Part shown: positions 1 through 7,359 of the stretch, piece after piece
Position numbering within the stretch: the first letter of the stretch is position 1
Layout: each line of letters begins with the position of its first letter
NCBI GenBank assembly: GCA_017452785.1
Contig: JAFTLT010000013.1
Coordinates: 22,468-86,467 of the forward strand
Direction of reading: 5' to 3'
Origin: Clostridia bacterium
Lineage (GTDB): Bacteria > Bacillota > Clostridia > Oscillospirales > Acutalibacteraceae
DNA: 64,000 nt
Position numbers and translations under genes: made by a program
The notes under the pieces: model-generated
What the model was told of the DNA's origin: nothing
What the model saw: only the letters and a program-made list of their open reading frames with translations
Database searches by the model: none

Positions 1-2
1 CT

Positions 3-212
3 GCTGTTGTTGCGCTGATACTCAATGCGATGTGGAAAATAGCTAAAAAGTCACTTGTTGACATTTTTGCCGTTATAATTTTTCTGATTGTTGCGGCACT
101 GTCATTCCTGACAGATATATCACCTGTTATTTTTGTTTTAGCTGCAGGCGTTTGTGGCCTTATAATTAACCTCAGCGGTCTGAGAAAAGCCAAGGAGGAA
201 AAGCAGAAATGA
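3..212 (+). CDS. Chromate transporter, C-terminal end (partial)
   Basis: This is the 3' end of a gene cut by the left edge of the window. The reading frame is open from base 3 and gives AVVALILNAMWKIAKK followed by two hydrophobic membrane segments and a basic tail. Short ChrA-family proteins (about 180-200 residues) often come as two adjacent genes, each giving one half of the transporter, and the next gene is clearly the second half, overlapping by four bases (ATGA). Family knowledge: ChrA (CHR) proteins move chromate or related oxyanions across the membrane; in gut Clostridia the real substrate is unknown. The assignment rests mainly on the neighbour and the membrane profile, because only about 70 residues are visible. 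Confidence 0.75.
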   Translation, partial: AVVALILNAMWKIAKKSLVDIFAVIIFLIVAALSFLTDISPVIFVLAAGVCGLIINLSGLRKAKEEKQK

Positions 213-802
213 TGATTTTTCTTGAGCTTTATATAAGATTTTTCCTTGTTGGTCTGTTTTCAGTCGGTGGTGGACTTGCAACTCTGCCATTTCTGACAGA
301 AATGGGTGAGGCAACAGGCTGGTTCACGCCTATGGATATTTCAAATATGGTTGCAATATCTGAGTCAACTCCCGGCCCTATAGGCATTAATATGGCAACA
401 TATATCGGCTTTCAGGTGGGCAGCGGTTTCGGCGGCTTCGGCTATGGTGTGTTAGGCAGCATAATTGCCAGCATAGGTGAAGTAACACCTGCTGTTGTTG
501 TTATTATGATTGTTTCAAAAATGCTTATGAAGTTCCGTGACTCAAAATATGTGGAATACACATTCTACGGTCTAAGAGCTGCCAGTGTCGGACTTATTCT
601 GGCCGCTTGGCTCGGTGTTTTGAAAATTGCATTTTTCAGCAGTGAAGCCTTGGAAGAGGGCAGCAGCTTCTTTATGGCAATTGATTATAAAAGTATAATA
701 CTCAGTGCGGTTATATTTTTCCTTGTAACCAAATTCAAAAAAATTCATCCCATTGCTCTTATTGTTTTAGCTGCTGTGGTGGGAATAATATTCAAGATGT
801 AA
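209..802 (+). CDS. Chromate transporter, second half (ChrA/CHR family, short form)
   Basis: A 197-residue membrane protein with about five or six hydrophobic segments. It shows the two hallmarks of CHR half-proteins: an N-terminal FSVGGGLATLPF segment (residues 17-28) and the STPGPIGINMATYIGF motif (about 52-67). The start ATG overlaps the stop of the preceding half-gene, with AAGGAGG at 192-198 acting as a ribosome site inside that gene, so the two are translationally coupled and probably form a heterodimer. The ATG at 212 is an equally possible start. A terminator follows directly. The family is named for chromate efflux in Proteobacteria; transport of sulfate-like anions in this organism is inference. 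Confidence 0.88.
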   Translation: MMIFLELYIRFFLVGLFSVGGGLATLPFLTEMGEATGWFTPMDISNMVAISESTPGPIGINMATYIGFQVGSGFGGFGYGVLGSIIASIGEVTPAVVVIMIVSKMLMKFRDSKYVEYTFYGLRAASVGLILAAWLGVLKIAFFSSEALEEGSSFFMAIDYKSIILSAVIFFLVTKFKKIHPIALIVLAAVVGIIFKM

Positions 803-806
803 AGAG

Positions 807-842
807 AAAAAGTTACAGGATAAGGTTGTCTGTAACTTTTTT
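807..842 (+). terminator. Rho-independent terminator after chromate transporter
   Basis: An 11-base stem, AAAAGTTACAG (807-817) pairing with CTGTAACTTTT (830-840), is followed by T residues. It closes the chr operon and separates it from the sigma-factor cassette. Confidence 0.85.
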
Positions 843-912
843 GATTTTTTTTATTTTTTATGTCCGAAAAGGTGTTTTGACACTGTATATAATAATAGAA
901 AGGTGGAGGACA

Positions 913-1458
913 ATGACTGACAGAGAGCTTTTGCTTCTTATCAGTGAAGATAAAGTTAAGGGCTTTTCTTTGCTGGTGGATACATATTCTGCCCTTATAT
1001 ATAAGATAGTGTCCTCAGTTATTTTGCCTGTGGGCACAAGAGAGGATGCCGAGGAATGTGTGAGCGATGCCTTCCTTGCCTTTTATAATAATCTTGAGGC
1101 TGTTGACCTTGAAAAAGGCAGCATCAAGGGCTATCTTGCCGTTATTGCAAAAAGGCGTGCAATAAATCTTTATCACACTTTAAAAAGAGAAAAAAATGCA
1201 ACTGTGCCTTATGATGAGCAGAGTGATGCTTATGACAGTGACATTGCAGCCGACTATGACACGAGGGCAGCTCTTATAAATGCAATCAAGGCTCTGGGTG
1301 AGCCGGACAGTACCATAGTGAAAAGAAAATATATCTTAGGCGAAACAGCAAAGGAAATAGGCGAATATGTGAGCCTTTCTGCCGAAGCAGTGCAAAAAAG
1401 GCTGGAAAGAAGCATGGATAAACTTAAAGTGATGTTGGGAGGTGCTTTTTATGGCTGA
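913..1458 (+). CDS. ECF-type sigma-70 family RNA polymerase sigma factor
   Basis: A 181-residue sigma factor. Region 2 is visible at about residues 15-90 (LLVDTYSALIYKIV ... EDAEECVSDAFLAFYNNL ... IKGYLAVIAKRRAINLYH) and region 4 at about 120-178 with a helix-turn-helix (GETAKEIGEYVSLSAEAVQKRLERS). The frame is open 29 codons further upstream, but the ATG at 913 follows AGGTGGAGGA and the upstream extension is hydrophobic AT-rich junk, so 913 was chosen. The next gene begins inside its 3' end, and encodes a single-pass membrane protein, the usual arrangement of an ECF sigma factor and its membrane-bound inhibitor. No GGAAC/CGTC autoregulatory promoter was seen in front. Confidence 0.9.
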   Translation: MTDRELLLLISEDKVKGFSLLVDTYSALIYKIVSSVILPVGTREDAEECVSDAFLAFYNNLEAVDLEKGSIKGYLAVIAKRRAINLYHTLKREKNATVPYDEQSDAYDSDIAADYDTRAALINAIKALGEPDSTIVKRKYILGETAKEIGEYVSLSAEAVQKRLERSMDKLKVMLGGAFYG

Positions 1459-2224
1459 TATTGAAAAAATCTTGAATGACCTCAGCGCAGAAGAAATGAG
1501 TGAGCTTTTAGACGGCATTGATGCCGGTCATGATATGCTGCTCAGTGAAAGAATAAAGCAAAAGGCTCTGCCTCAGTTAACCAAAGAAGATAAAGCACCT
1601 GAAGTGCGTGAAAGAAGCATCCCAAGAATATTCAAGATAATTCCTCTTGCAGCAGCACTTATAATTTTTGTTGCAGGTGCGGTTGTGGCTGTCAGTGATT
1701 TGGCTGTACCCTCAAAGCAGCCTGAAACAACCACCGCTGAAGTAACAACACAAAACAGAGTGGGTCTGTTTGATAATCCGCTTATGCTTGCTATTTCGTC
1801 AGGCAATGAGAGCCTTATTGAAAAGCTGCTGACAAATTCGATACTCCTTAGTGAGGAAGTGCTCACCTTTGCTATTGACTGTGCCGATGTGCTCTCATAC
1901 ACTGTTATTCAGGAAATTGCCAAGGCTGTGGAGCAAAACCTCGGCTCAACAGGACTTGATGCACTGCTTGAAAGCACACTGTTAGGTGATTCCGAAAGAG
2001 CGCTTGAGGAGCTGAAGGAACGGGAAAATATGCTGATGACGCCTCTTGAAAAGCTGTCATTCTTTTTCTCGGCAGCCTTTTGTGACAGTGAAGTCATAAA
2101 CGAATTTTTGTCAAAAGGCTTTGATATCAGTCTTAAAGATGCAAGTGGCAAAGATATTTTTGACATAGCTGAAAAATACGGAAACGAAGAAAATGTAAAA
2201 ACAGCTGAGAATCTCAGCGAATAA
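1451..2224 (+). CDS. Single-pass membrane protein with ankyrin-like extracellular domain, putative anti-sigma factor
   Basis: A protein of 257 residues starting at the ATG at 1451, chosen because GGGAGGTG lies six bases in front (a GTG at 1442 is also in frame). It overlaps the sigma gene by eight bases. Seen: an acidic cytoplasmic N-terminus (about 1-55), one membrane segment (IIPLAAALIIFVAGAVVAV, about 60-78), a Thr-rich linker, then helical repeats resembling ankyrin units (NPLMLAISSGNESLIEKLL; SDVINEFLSKGF-like repeat near 210; KDASGKDIFDIAEKYGN). Inference: an anti-sigma factor whose outside domain senses a signal. It lacks an obvious zinc anti-sigma HxxxCxxC motif, so the anti-sigma role rests on position and topology. 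Confidence 0.65.
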   Translation: MADIEKILNDLSAEEMSELLDGIDAGHDMLLSERIKQKALPQLTKEDKAPEVRERSIPRIFKIIPLAAALIIFVAGAVVAVSDLAVPSKQPETTTAEVTTQNRVGLFDNPLMLAISSGNESLIEKLLTNSILLSEEVLTFAIDCADVLSYTVIQEIAKAVEQNLGSTGLDALLESTLLGDSERALEELKERENMLMTPLEKLSFFFSAAFCDSEVINEFLSKGFDISLKDASGKDIFDIAEKYGNEENVKTAENLSE

Positions 2225-2267
2225 ATTACAGTATTCTCATCATATTTTAATGAAAGAGGTGTACCTT

Positions 2268-2939
2268 ATGAAAAACAAGCTTTTTATTGTGATTTCTCTT
2301 ATTGTGGCAATCAGCTGCATCACGGGTATTGTGGTTTCAGCTTCAGCTGATAATGTGGCTGACAAAGAGATAACGACAGCCGCACCTGAAATTCAGCGAG
2401 TAGCCGTAAACAAGGATAAGACATATTACGCATATTATAACAGCAAAACACAAAAGGGGGCAGTGGCACTGTGTCTTGACAATCAGTTTACTGCTTACGG
2501 TGAAAGCACAAAGGATATTCAGCTTTGCACCAAAAACGAAGACGGCACATATACGGCACTTCACACTGTAGCAAAGGATAATATGACCACATGGTTTGCA
2601 GGCAAGCAGGAATATGCTGTCAGTCCAAGTGATAATCTCTCAGGTCTTCTTGGCGGACTTGGCAGCATAGGTGTGACGGTTGACTGTGAAAAGACAAATC
2701 TAGCTTTCGCATTGGTTTCACAGAGCATTGAAAGCGGCAAGACATATTATGTTTATATCCCTGAGGATTATTATGTTGATGCTGAAGGTGTGGGTAATCT
2801 TGGTGCCTATATTGAAATTGAAAGTGCAAATGTAAACACTTATACAGGAGATCTTTGTGCTGACCTTGAAACAATCACAAGCGGCATTTACGACATAGCA
2901 CTTTTTGGCATTGAAAGTCTTGCATCAGTGGCAAGATAA
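2268..2939 (+). CDS. Secreted protein of unknown function, third gene of the sigma cassette
   Basis: A 223-residue product starting at the ATG at 2268 behind AGAGGTG; an in-frame ATG at 2250 has no ribosome site. An N-terminal signal peptide is clear (MKNKLFIVISLIVAISCITG, then a VSASA cleavage region). The mature part is beta-rich and contains YYAYYNSKTQKGAVALCL and later TYYVYIPEDYYV segments, without a family I recognise. It follows the membrane protein by 43 bases and is followed by a strong terminator, so it belongs to the sigma/membrane-protein operon. It could be the sensed ligand, a periplasmic-side partner or a target of the sigma factor. Confidence 0.75.
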   Translation: MKNKLFIVISLIVAISCITGIVVSASADNVADKEITTAAPEIQRVAVNKDKTYYAYYNSKTQKGAVALCLDNQFTAYGESTKDIQLCTKNEDGTYTALHTVAKDNMTTWFAGKQEYAVSPSDNLSGLLGGLGSIGVTVDCEKTNLAFALVSQSIESGKTYYVYIPEDYYVDAEGVGNLGAYIEIESANVNTYTGDLCADLETITSGIYDIALFGIESLASVAR

Positions 2940-2978
2940 TTCATTCTGACGGTTTGAGGTATTTAGATATAGTAGGGT

Positions 2979-3021
2979 GTTACATCTCGGATAGAAATAT
3001 CCGGGGTGTAATGCTTTTTTT
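2979..3021 (+). terminator. Terminator closing the sigma cassette
   Basis: GTTACATCTCGGATA pairs with TATCCGGGGTGTAAT (several G-T pairs) around a GAAA loop and is followed by seven T residues (3015-3021). Confidence 0.85.
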
Positions 3022-3034
3022 ACACAATTTACAG

Positions 3035-3063
3035 TTGTTTTTTTCTTTTTTCTTTGTTATAAT
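3035..3063 (+). promoter_or_regulatory. Sigma-A promoter for isomerase-nrdR-cysK
   Basis: TTGTTT (3035-3040), 17-base spacer, TATAAT (3058-3063), 32 bases before the next start codon. Confidence 0.6.
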
Positions 3064-3094
3064 AACTATATATAGATTTTTGGAGGGTGAGAAA

Positions 3095-3898
3095 ATGGAA
3101 ATAGGTGCTTCGTCATCCTGCTTTTATCCTATGGAAACGGAAAAAGCCTTTTTGCATGTTGCAGGTCACGGCTTTAAAAATATTGAAATTTTCCTCAATT
3201 CCCCAAGTGAAACAAAAAAAGAATTCGTCAGAGAGCTCAGAAGCATCAAAGAAGCCTACGGCGTCAATGTCACATCAATTCACCCTTATGAGAGCTTTGG
3301 CGAAGGCTATAACTTCTTTTCAAATTACTATCGCCGTTATGTGGACGCGTGTGAGAATTACAAACGCTTTTTTTCTGTTGCCGCCGAATTGGGTGCAGAG
3401 TTTGTCATAATGCACGGAGCTAAATTCGGTGCAGATATATGCGATGAGGAATACGCTGAAAGATTCACAAGGCTCAACGAAATTGCAATGGACTTCGGCT
3501 GCTTTGTGGCACACGAAAATGTGGTGAATTTTTCAGGTGAAAAGCCTGAGTTTATGTCACTTCTTAAAAAGTACGGCAAAGATAATTTTAAAATGGTGCT
3601 TGATGTCAAGCAGGCAAGAAAAGCAGGCGTAGAGCCTATTGAGTACATCAAAGCAGCAGGGGACAGCATTGCTCATGTGCATCTGAGCGACAAAACAAAA
3701 GACAGCGACTGTGCACCGCCGAGTGAAAAAGGTATGTTCAATTTCCGAGAGCTGTTCACTCAACTCAGGGATGTGAACTACGCAGGTAAGTATATAATTG
3801 AGCTGTATTCAGACGGCTTTGAAAATATAGAGGATATTATTAAGTCAGCACATTATCTCGAAAGAGAGCTCAAAAAGGTGCAGACTGAAATGAAATAA
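3095..3898 (+). CDS. Sugar phosphate isomerase/epimerase (xylose isomerase-like TIM barrel)
   Basis: A 267-residue AP-endonuclease-2/xylose-isomerase-like TIM barrel. Visible marks are the start MEIGASSSCFYP, the metal-site strands VNVTSIHPYESFG, AELGAEFVIMHGAK, CFVAHENV, FKMVLDVKQARKAG, SIAHVHLSDK and YIIELYSDGF; the His, Glu and Asp residues in these strands are those that bind divalent metal in the superfamily. The frame is open to 2954, but only the ATG at 3095 has a ribosome site (GGAGGGTGA) and it lies after the promoter. The exact sugar substrate cannot be told from sequence. It is followed by nrdR at 15 bases. Confidence 0.85.
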   Translation: MEIGASSSCFYPMETEKAFLHVAGHGFKNIEIFLNSPSETKKEFVRELRSIKEAYGVNVTSIHPYESFGEGYNFFSNYYRRYVDACENYKRFFSVAAELGAEFVIMHGAKFGADICDEEYAERFTRLNEIAMDFGCFVAHENVVNFSGEKPEFMSLLKKYGKDNFKMVLDVKQARKAGVEPIEYIKAAGDSIAHVHLSDKTKDSDCAPPSEKGMFNFRELFTQLRDVNYAGKYIIELYSDGFENIEDIIKSAHYLERELKKVQTEMK

Positions 3899-3913
3899 AG
3901 TGAGGTAAAAGCT

Positions 3914-4369
3914 ATGAAGTGTCCATTTTGCGGTTATGAGGAAAGCAAAGTAATTGACTCAAGACCCACAGATGAAGGTGAGAAAATCCGCCGCCGCAGG
4001 GAATGTATTTCCTGTGGAAAGAGATTTACTACTTACGAAATAATCGAAAGTGTGCCTATTGTGGTTGTCAAAAAGGACAAATCAAGACAGGCTTTTGACA
4101 GAGTTAAGCTCTTTAACGGTATGCTTCGTGCATGCGAAAAGAGACCTGTTTCAATTGATCAGATTGAAAAAGTTGTAACCGAAATCGAAACTGATTTGCA
4201 GAATTCTCTTGACAGAGAGGTTACATCAGTACATATAGGTGAGCTCGTTATGGAAAAGCTCAAGGAGCTTGACGAGGTTGCTTATGTCCGCTTTGCAAGT
4301 GTTTACCGTCAGTTCAAGGATATCAATACCTTTATGGATGAGCTGACAAAGCTTCTTGCAAAAGATTGA
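3914..4369 (+). CDS. nrdR: Transcriptional repressor NrdR
   Basis: A 151-residue protein with full family length. The zinc ribbon is C3-x2-C6 ... C31-x2-C34 with the basic RRRREC stretch between, followed by an ATP-cone domain (about residues 49-139, [20 protein letters not shown]). NrdR binds ATP or dATP and represses ribonucleotide reductase genes by binding NrdR boxes. It sits between the isomerase and cysK in the same direction; no ribonucleotide reductase gene is in the window, so its targets lie elsewhere. A GTGAGG ribosome site precedes the ATG. Confidence 0.96.
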   Translation: MKCPFCGYEESKVIDSRPTDEGEKIRRRRECISCGKRFTTYEIIESVPIVVVKKDKSRQAFDRVKLFNGMLRACEKRPVSIDQIEKVVTEIETDLQNSLDREVTSVHIGELVMEKLKELDEVAYVRFASVYRQFKDINTFMDELTKLLAKD

Positions 4370-4386
4370 TTTTCAGAAGTGATAAT

Positions 4387-5304
4387 ATGATTTATAATAA
4401 TTTTTGCGAGCTCGTGGGCAAAACTCCTTTGATGAAGCTTTGCTCATTCAATAAGGATATGCCCTGTGAGCTTTATGCAAAGCTGGAATGCTTTAATCCT
4501 GCAGGCTCTGTTAAAGACAGAGTTGCTGTGAATATGCTAAAAAAAGCAAAGGAAAAAGGTCTTATCAGTGAGGGTGCCACTATAATTGAGCCCACAAGCG
4601 GCAACACGGGCATAGGCCTTGCTGCTGCGGCAGTGTCTCTTGGATATAAGGCTGTGCTTGTTATGCCTGACACAATGAGCGTTGAAAGGCAGAAGCTGCT
4701 GAAAGCCTATGGTGCTGAGATTGTTCTCACTGAGGGCGCAAAGGGTATGCTCGGCTCAATTGAAAAGGCTAAGGAGCTTTGTGAGCAGACGCCCAATTCC
4801 TTTATACCGTCACAGTTTGATAATCCTGATAATCCCGAAGCACATATGCTCACAACGGGTCCCGAAATATGGCAAGACACCGAAGGTGCAGTTGATATTT
4901 TTGTTGCTTGCATAGGCACAGGCGGCACTCTCAGTGGCACGGGTAAGTATCTGAAAGAGAAAAATCCCGATATAAAGGTTATAGGTGTGGAGCCCTATGA
5001 TTCACCGCTTATCACCAAGGGTACGGCAGGACCTCACGGAATTCAGGGAATAGGTGCGAATTTTATCCCAGACAATCTTGATATGAGCACAGTTGATGAG
5101 GTGCTTACAGTACGCACTGCCGATGCATTCAGAATGTGCAGAGCCTTTGCCGAAACCGAGGGACTGTTAGTAGGTATTTCTTCAGGTGCAGCGCTTAAGG
5201 CTGCTTGTGATTTAGCAGAAAGGCCCGAAAACAAGGGCAAGAAAATTGTTGCACTTTTGCCTGACAGCGGCGAAAGATACATGAGTGTAAATTTGTTCGG
5301 GTAA
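4387..5304 (+). CDS. cysK: Cysteine synthase A (O-acetylserine sulfhydrylase)
   Basis: A 305-residue fold-type II PLP enzyme that makes cysteine from O-acetylserine and sulfide. Seen: the PLP lysine in NPAGSVKDR (K43), the substrate loop TSGNTGIG (about 70-77), the phosphate-binding GTGGTLSGTG loop (about 180-189) and the C-terminal SSGAAL and LPDSGERY motifs, all as in CysK. The ATG at 4387 was chosen; a TTG at 4366, overlapping the nrdR stop, is in frame but lacks a clear ribosome site. Spacing of 17 bases from nrdR suggests cotranscription. Confidence 0.95.
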   Translation: MIYNNFCELVGKTPLMKLCSFNKDMPCELYAKLECFNPAGSVKDRVAVNMLKKAKEKGLISEGATIIEPTSGNTGIGLAAAAVSLGYKAVLVMPDTMSVERQKLLKAYGAEIVLTEGAKGMLGSIEKAKELCEQTPNSFIPSQFDNPDNPEAHMLTTGPEIWQDTEGAVDIFVACIGTGGTLSGTGKYLKEKNPDIKVIGVEPYDSPLITKGTAGPHGIQGIGANFIPDNLDMSTVDEVLTVRTADAFRMCRAFAETEGLLVGISSGAALKAACDLAERPENKGKKIVALLPDSGERYMSVNLFG

Positions 5305-5308
5305 AAAA

Positions 5309-5478
5309 TGAAAAAATTTGGTCAAGCTTTTAAAAAGCGTGTGGGCATCGTCGCCGAAATGCCGCCGGTAGCGGATGAAACGAGGTGAGGATGGTGCAGT
5401 GTCAAAATCCATAGGCGATGGAGCCGCAATGAATTTTGGAAACCAAAAGAGGGATGGGGCAGAGCCCTGCAATAATAA
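5309..5478. repeat. Intergenic repeat remnant (related to 62717-62775)
   Basis: The piece GTCAAGCTTTTAAAAAGC at the left and GGGCAGAGCCCTGC at the right also occur, close together, at about 62722-62773. Here they are separated by about 100 extra bases. No gene is supported; a 26-codon open stretch from 5307 looks accidental. Confidence 0.5.
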
Positions 5479-5519
5479 AAAAGATAACCGCTCGAAGTTT
5501 ATAACTTTCGGGCGGTTTG
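5479..5519 (-). terminator. Terminator of the ABC exporter operon
   Basis: Stem AACCGCTCGAAGTT / AACTTTCGGGCGGTT (5486-5518). Read on the minus strand the hairpin runs into TTATCTTTTTTATT, placing it 20 bases after the stop of the second ABC gene. Confidence 0.8.
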
Positions 5520-5538
5520 ATCATTAAAAGATTTTGAG

Positions 5539-7359
5539 TTATTTATAATACTGAGCCTGAGCGTTCCACAGTTCGCTGTATTTATTGCCTGCCTTCAGCA
5601 ACTGCTCGTGAGTACCTTCTTCAACAAGTCTTGCTTTATCAAACACAGCAATTCTGTCACAGAAAATGCAGCTTGAAAGTCTGTGGGAAATGTAAATTGC
5701 TGTCTTGTTTTCTGTGAATGAGTTGAAACGGCTGTAAATCTCATTTTCCGCTACGGGGTCAAGAGCTGCAGTTGGCTCATCAAGAATAACAAGTGGACTG
5801 TCCTTGTAAAGAGCTCTTGCAAGGACAAGCTTCTGTGCCACACCGCCTGAAATGTCAACACCATTTTTGTCTAGGTTTTTGTAAAGATAGGTGTTCTCTT
5901 TTTCGCTCATTCTCTCAACTCTGTCCTTGATGTTTGCTTGCTCAAGTGTGCGGTAAAGATTATCCTTGTCATATTCCTTATCAGCGGCAATGTTGTCGCA
6001 AAGAGGTACGGCAAAGAGCTTGAAATCCTGAAATACAACGGAATAAAGCTTCATCAGACTCTCTTTCGAATACTCTTTTATGTTGATGCCGTTTATGAGT
6101 ATTTCACCGCTATCCACATCATAAAGCCTGCACATAAGCTTGATGAAAGTGGTTTTGCCACTGCCGTTTCTGCCTACAACCGCAAGATGCTCACCGTTAT
6201 GAATAGTCAGATTGATGTTCTCCAAAGCATAGTTTTCACTACCCGGGTACTTAAAGGAAACATCTTTGAATTCAATCTCAAACTCTGAGGTCAGATCTAT
6301 TTCCTTTTCACCGTAAGCCATATCATCCTCGGTGTGCATTATCTCGTGGTAATAGTTTACAAGAGGTACCATTTCCTCGGTTTTACCGAAGGTTACAGCC
6401 ATTTTCATAACGCCGCTGATTATCTGCATAAAGGAGCCGCAATAAAGCACAAGTGAACCGATACCGAAAAGACCGTAAAGGCCTTTAACTCCGATAAACA
6501 GATAAATACCGAAGCCTACAACCGAGCCGAGAATTGCAATAAATGAGCTTGATTTTGCCGAGTTCATTGAGGCTTTTTTCAGTACCTGCTCACCCTCGGT
6601 TAAAATCTTGTGCGTGGCAGTTTTTTCGATAATATCCTGCTCCTTGTAAAGACGGATTTCCTTGCCTGATTTGTAGTCGGAGAACATATCAATAAAGTAG
6701 TAGAAAATCTTATCAAGACGGGAATATTCATCGGAAGCCACAAACCACTGCTTGTTCATCCTTGTGGCTACGATAAGCATAATGACAACCATTACCGCAA
6801 TAGCACCGAAAATGCTGAGCAAGAATGCAGGTCTTTCAAAGAAGGTATCACCTGTTTTCTGAAATCCGATTTTGAAAAGAGGAAAAATTAATACGACTGA
6901 AACTATAACCGTCAGCGCACCCGAAACAAAATCCCTGAACATCCACGAAAACTGAACAAAGGCTGAAAAGACTCTGTCCTGAGCTTCTGAGTGTTTGTGG
7001 ATAAGCTCTTTGAAGTTGCTGTCCTCAAGCTTTTTGAATTCAACTGAGAAAAGCTTTGAAGCAATACTTTTAAGCTCTCTGTTGTAAAGCATTGAGCGAA
7101 GCATATAGTAAATGTCGTTAAGATATCTGTTAAGGAAAAATAGAACAAAGTTAATGCCAACTGCAAGGCAGATATAGCCTATGAGCTTTTTGGCATCAGC
7201 ACCCATATCAAGCAAGTCAATAATTTTTGCTGAAAACCAAATGTTGATAAAAGGCATCACACCGGTGACAACAGCCGCAGTAACAGTTGTGGGCATAAGC
7301 TTACTTTCAAGGCGGTGCATTTCTTTGAATGCATAGGTAATAGACTTAAGCTTTTTCAT
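5539..7359 (-). CDS. ABC exporter half-transporter, subunit 2 (membrane and ATPase domains fused)
   Basis: A 606-residue type IV ABC exporter half. The N-terminal ~320 residues carry the six-helix membrane domain; the ATPase domain follows with Walker A GRNGSGKTT (about 392-400), Q-loop VVFQD, signature ISGGV, Walker B LVILDEPTAALDP and switch SHRLSS. The signature lacks the usual Gln of LSGGQ, and the partner subunit has SGGEK, which suggests an asymmetric heterodimer. Its start overlaps the end of the upstream ABC gene by 14 bases. Substrate unknown: peptide, lipid or drug export are all possible. Confidence 0.92.
   Translation of the reverse strand: MKKLKSITYAFKEMHRLESKLMPTTVTAAVVTGVMPFINIWFSAKIIDLLDMGADAKKLIGYICLAVGINFVLFFLNRYLNDIYYMLRSMLYNRELKSIASKLFSVEFKKLEDSNFKELIHKHSEAQDRVFSAFVQFSWMFRDFVSGALTVIVSVVLIFPLFKIGFQKTGDTFFERPAFLLSIFGAIAVMVVIMLIVATRMNKQWFVASDEYSRLDKIFYYFIDMFSDYKSGKEIRLYKEQDIIEKTATHKILTEGEQVLKKASMNSAKSSSFIAILGSVVGFGIYLFIGVKGLYGLFGIGSLVLYCGSFMQIISGVMKMAVTFGKTEEMVPLVNYYHEIMHTEDDMAYGEKEIDLTSEFEIEFKDVSFKYPGSENYALENINLTIHNGEHLAVVGRNGSGKTTFIKLMCRLYDVDSGEILINGINIKEYSKESLMKLYSVVFQDFKLFAVPLCDNIAADKEYDKDNLYRTLEQANIKDRVERMSEKENTYLYKNLDKNGVDISGGVAQKLVLARALYKDSPLVILDEPTAALDPVAENEIYSRFNSFTENKTAIYISHRLSSCIFCDRIAVFDKARLVEEGTHEQLLKAGNKYSELWNAQAQYYK

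Noticed and set aside
826-912. Upstream extension of the first sigma factor
   Set aside because: Overlaps the preceding terminator and has no ribosome site; region 2 begins after 913.
2954-3094. Upstream extension of the TIM-barrel isomerase
   Set aside because: Contains the terminator and promoter; the encoded stretch is hydrophobic noise.
5307-5387. 26-codon ORF after cysK
   Set aside because: It coincides with an intergenic repeat remnant and has no ribosome site.
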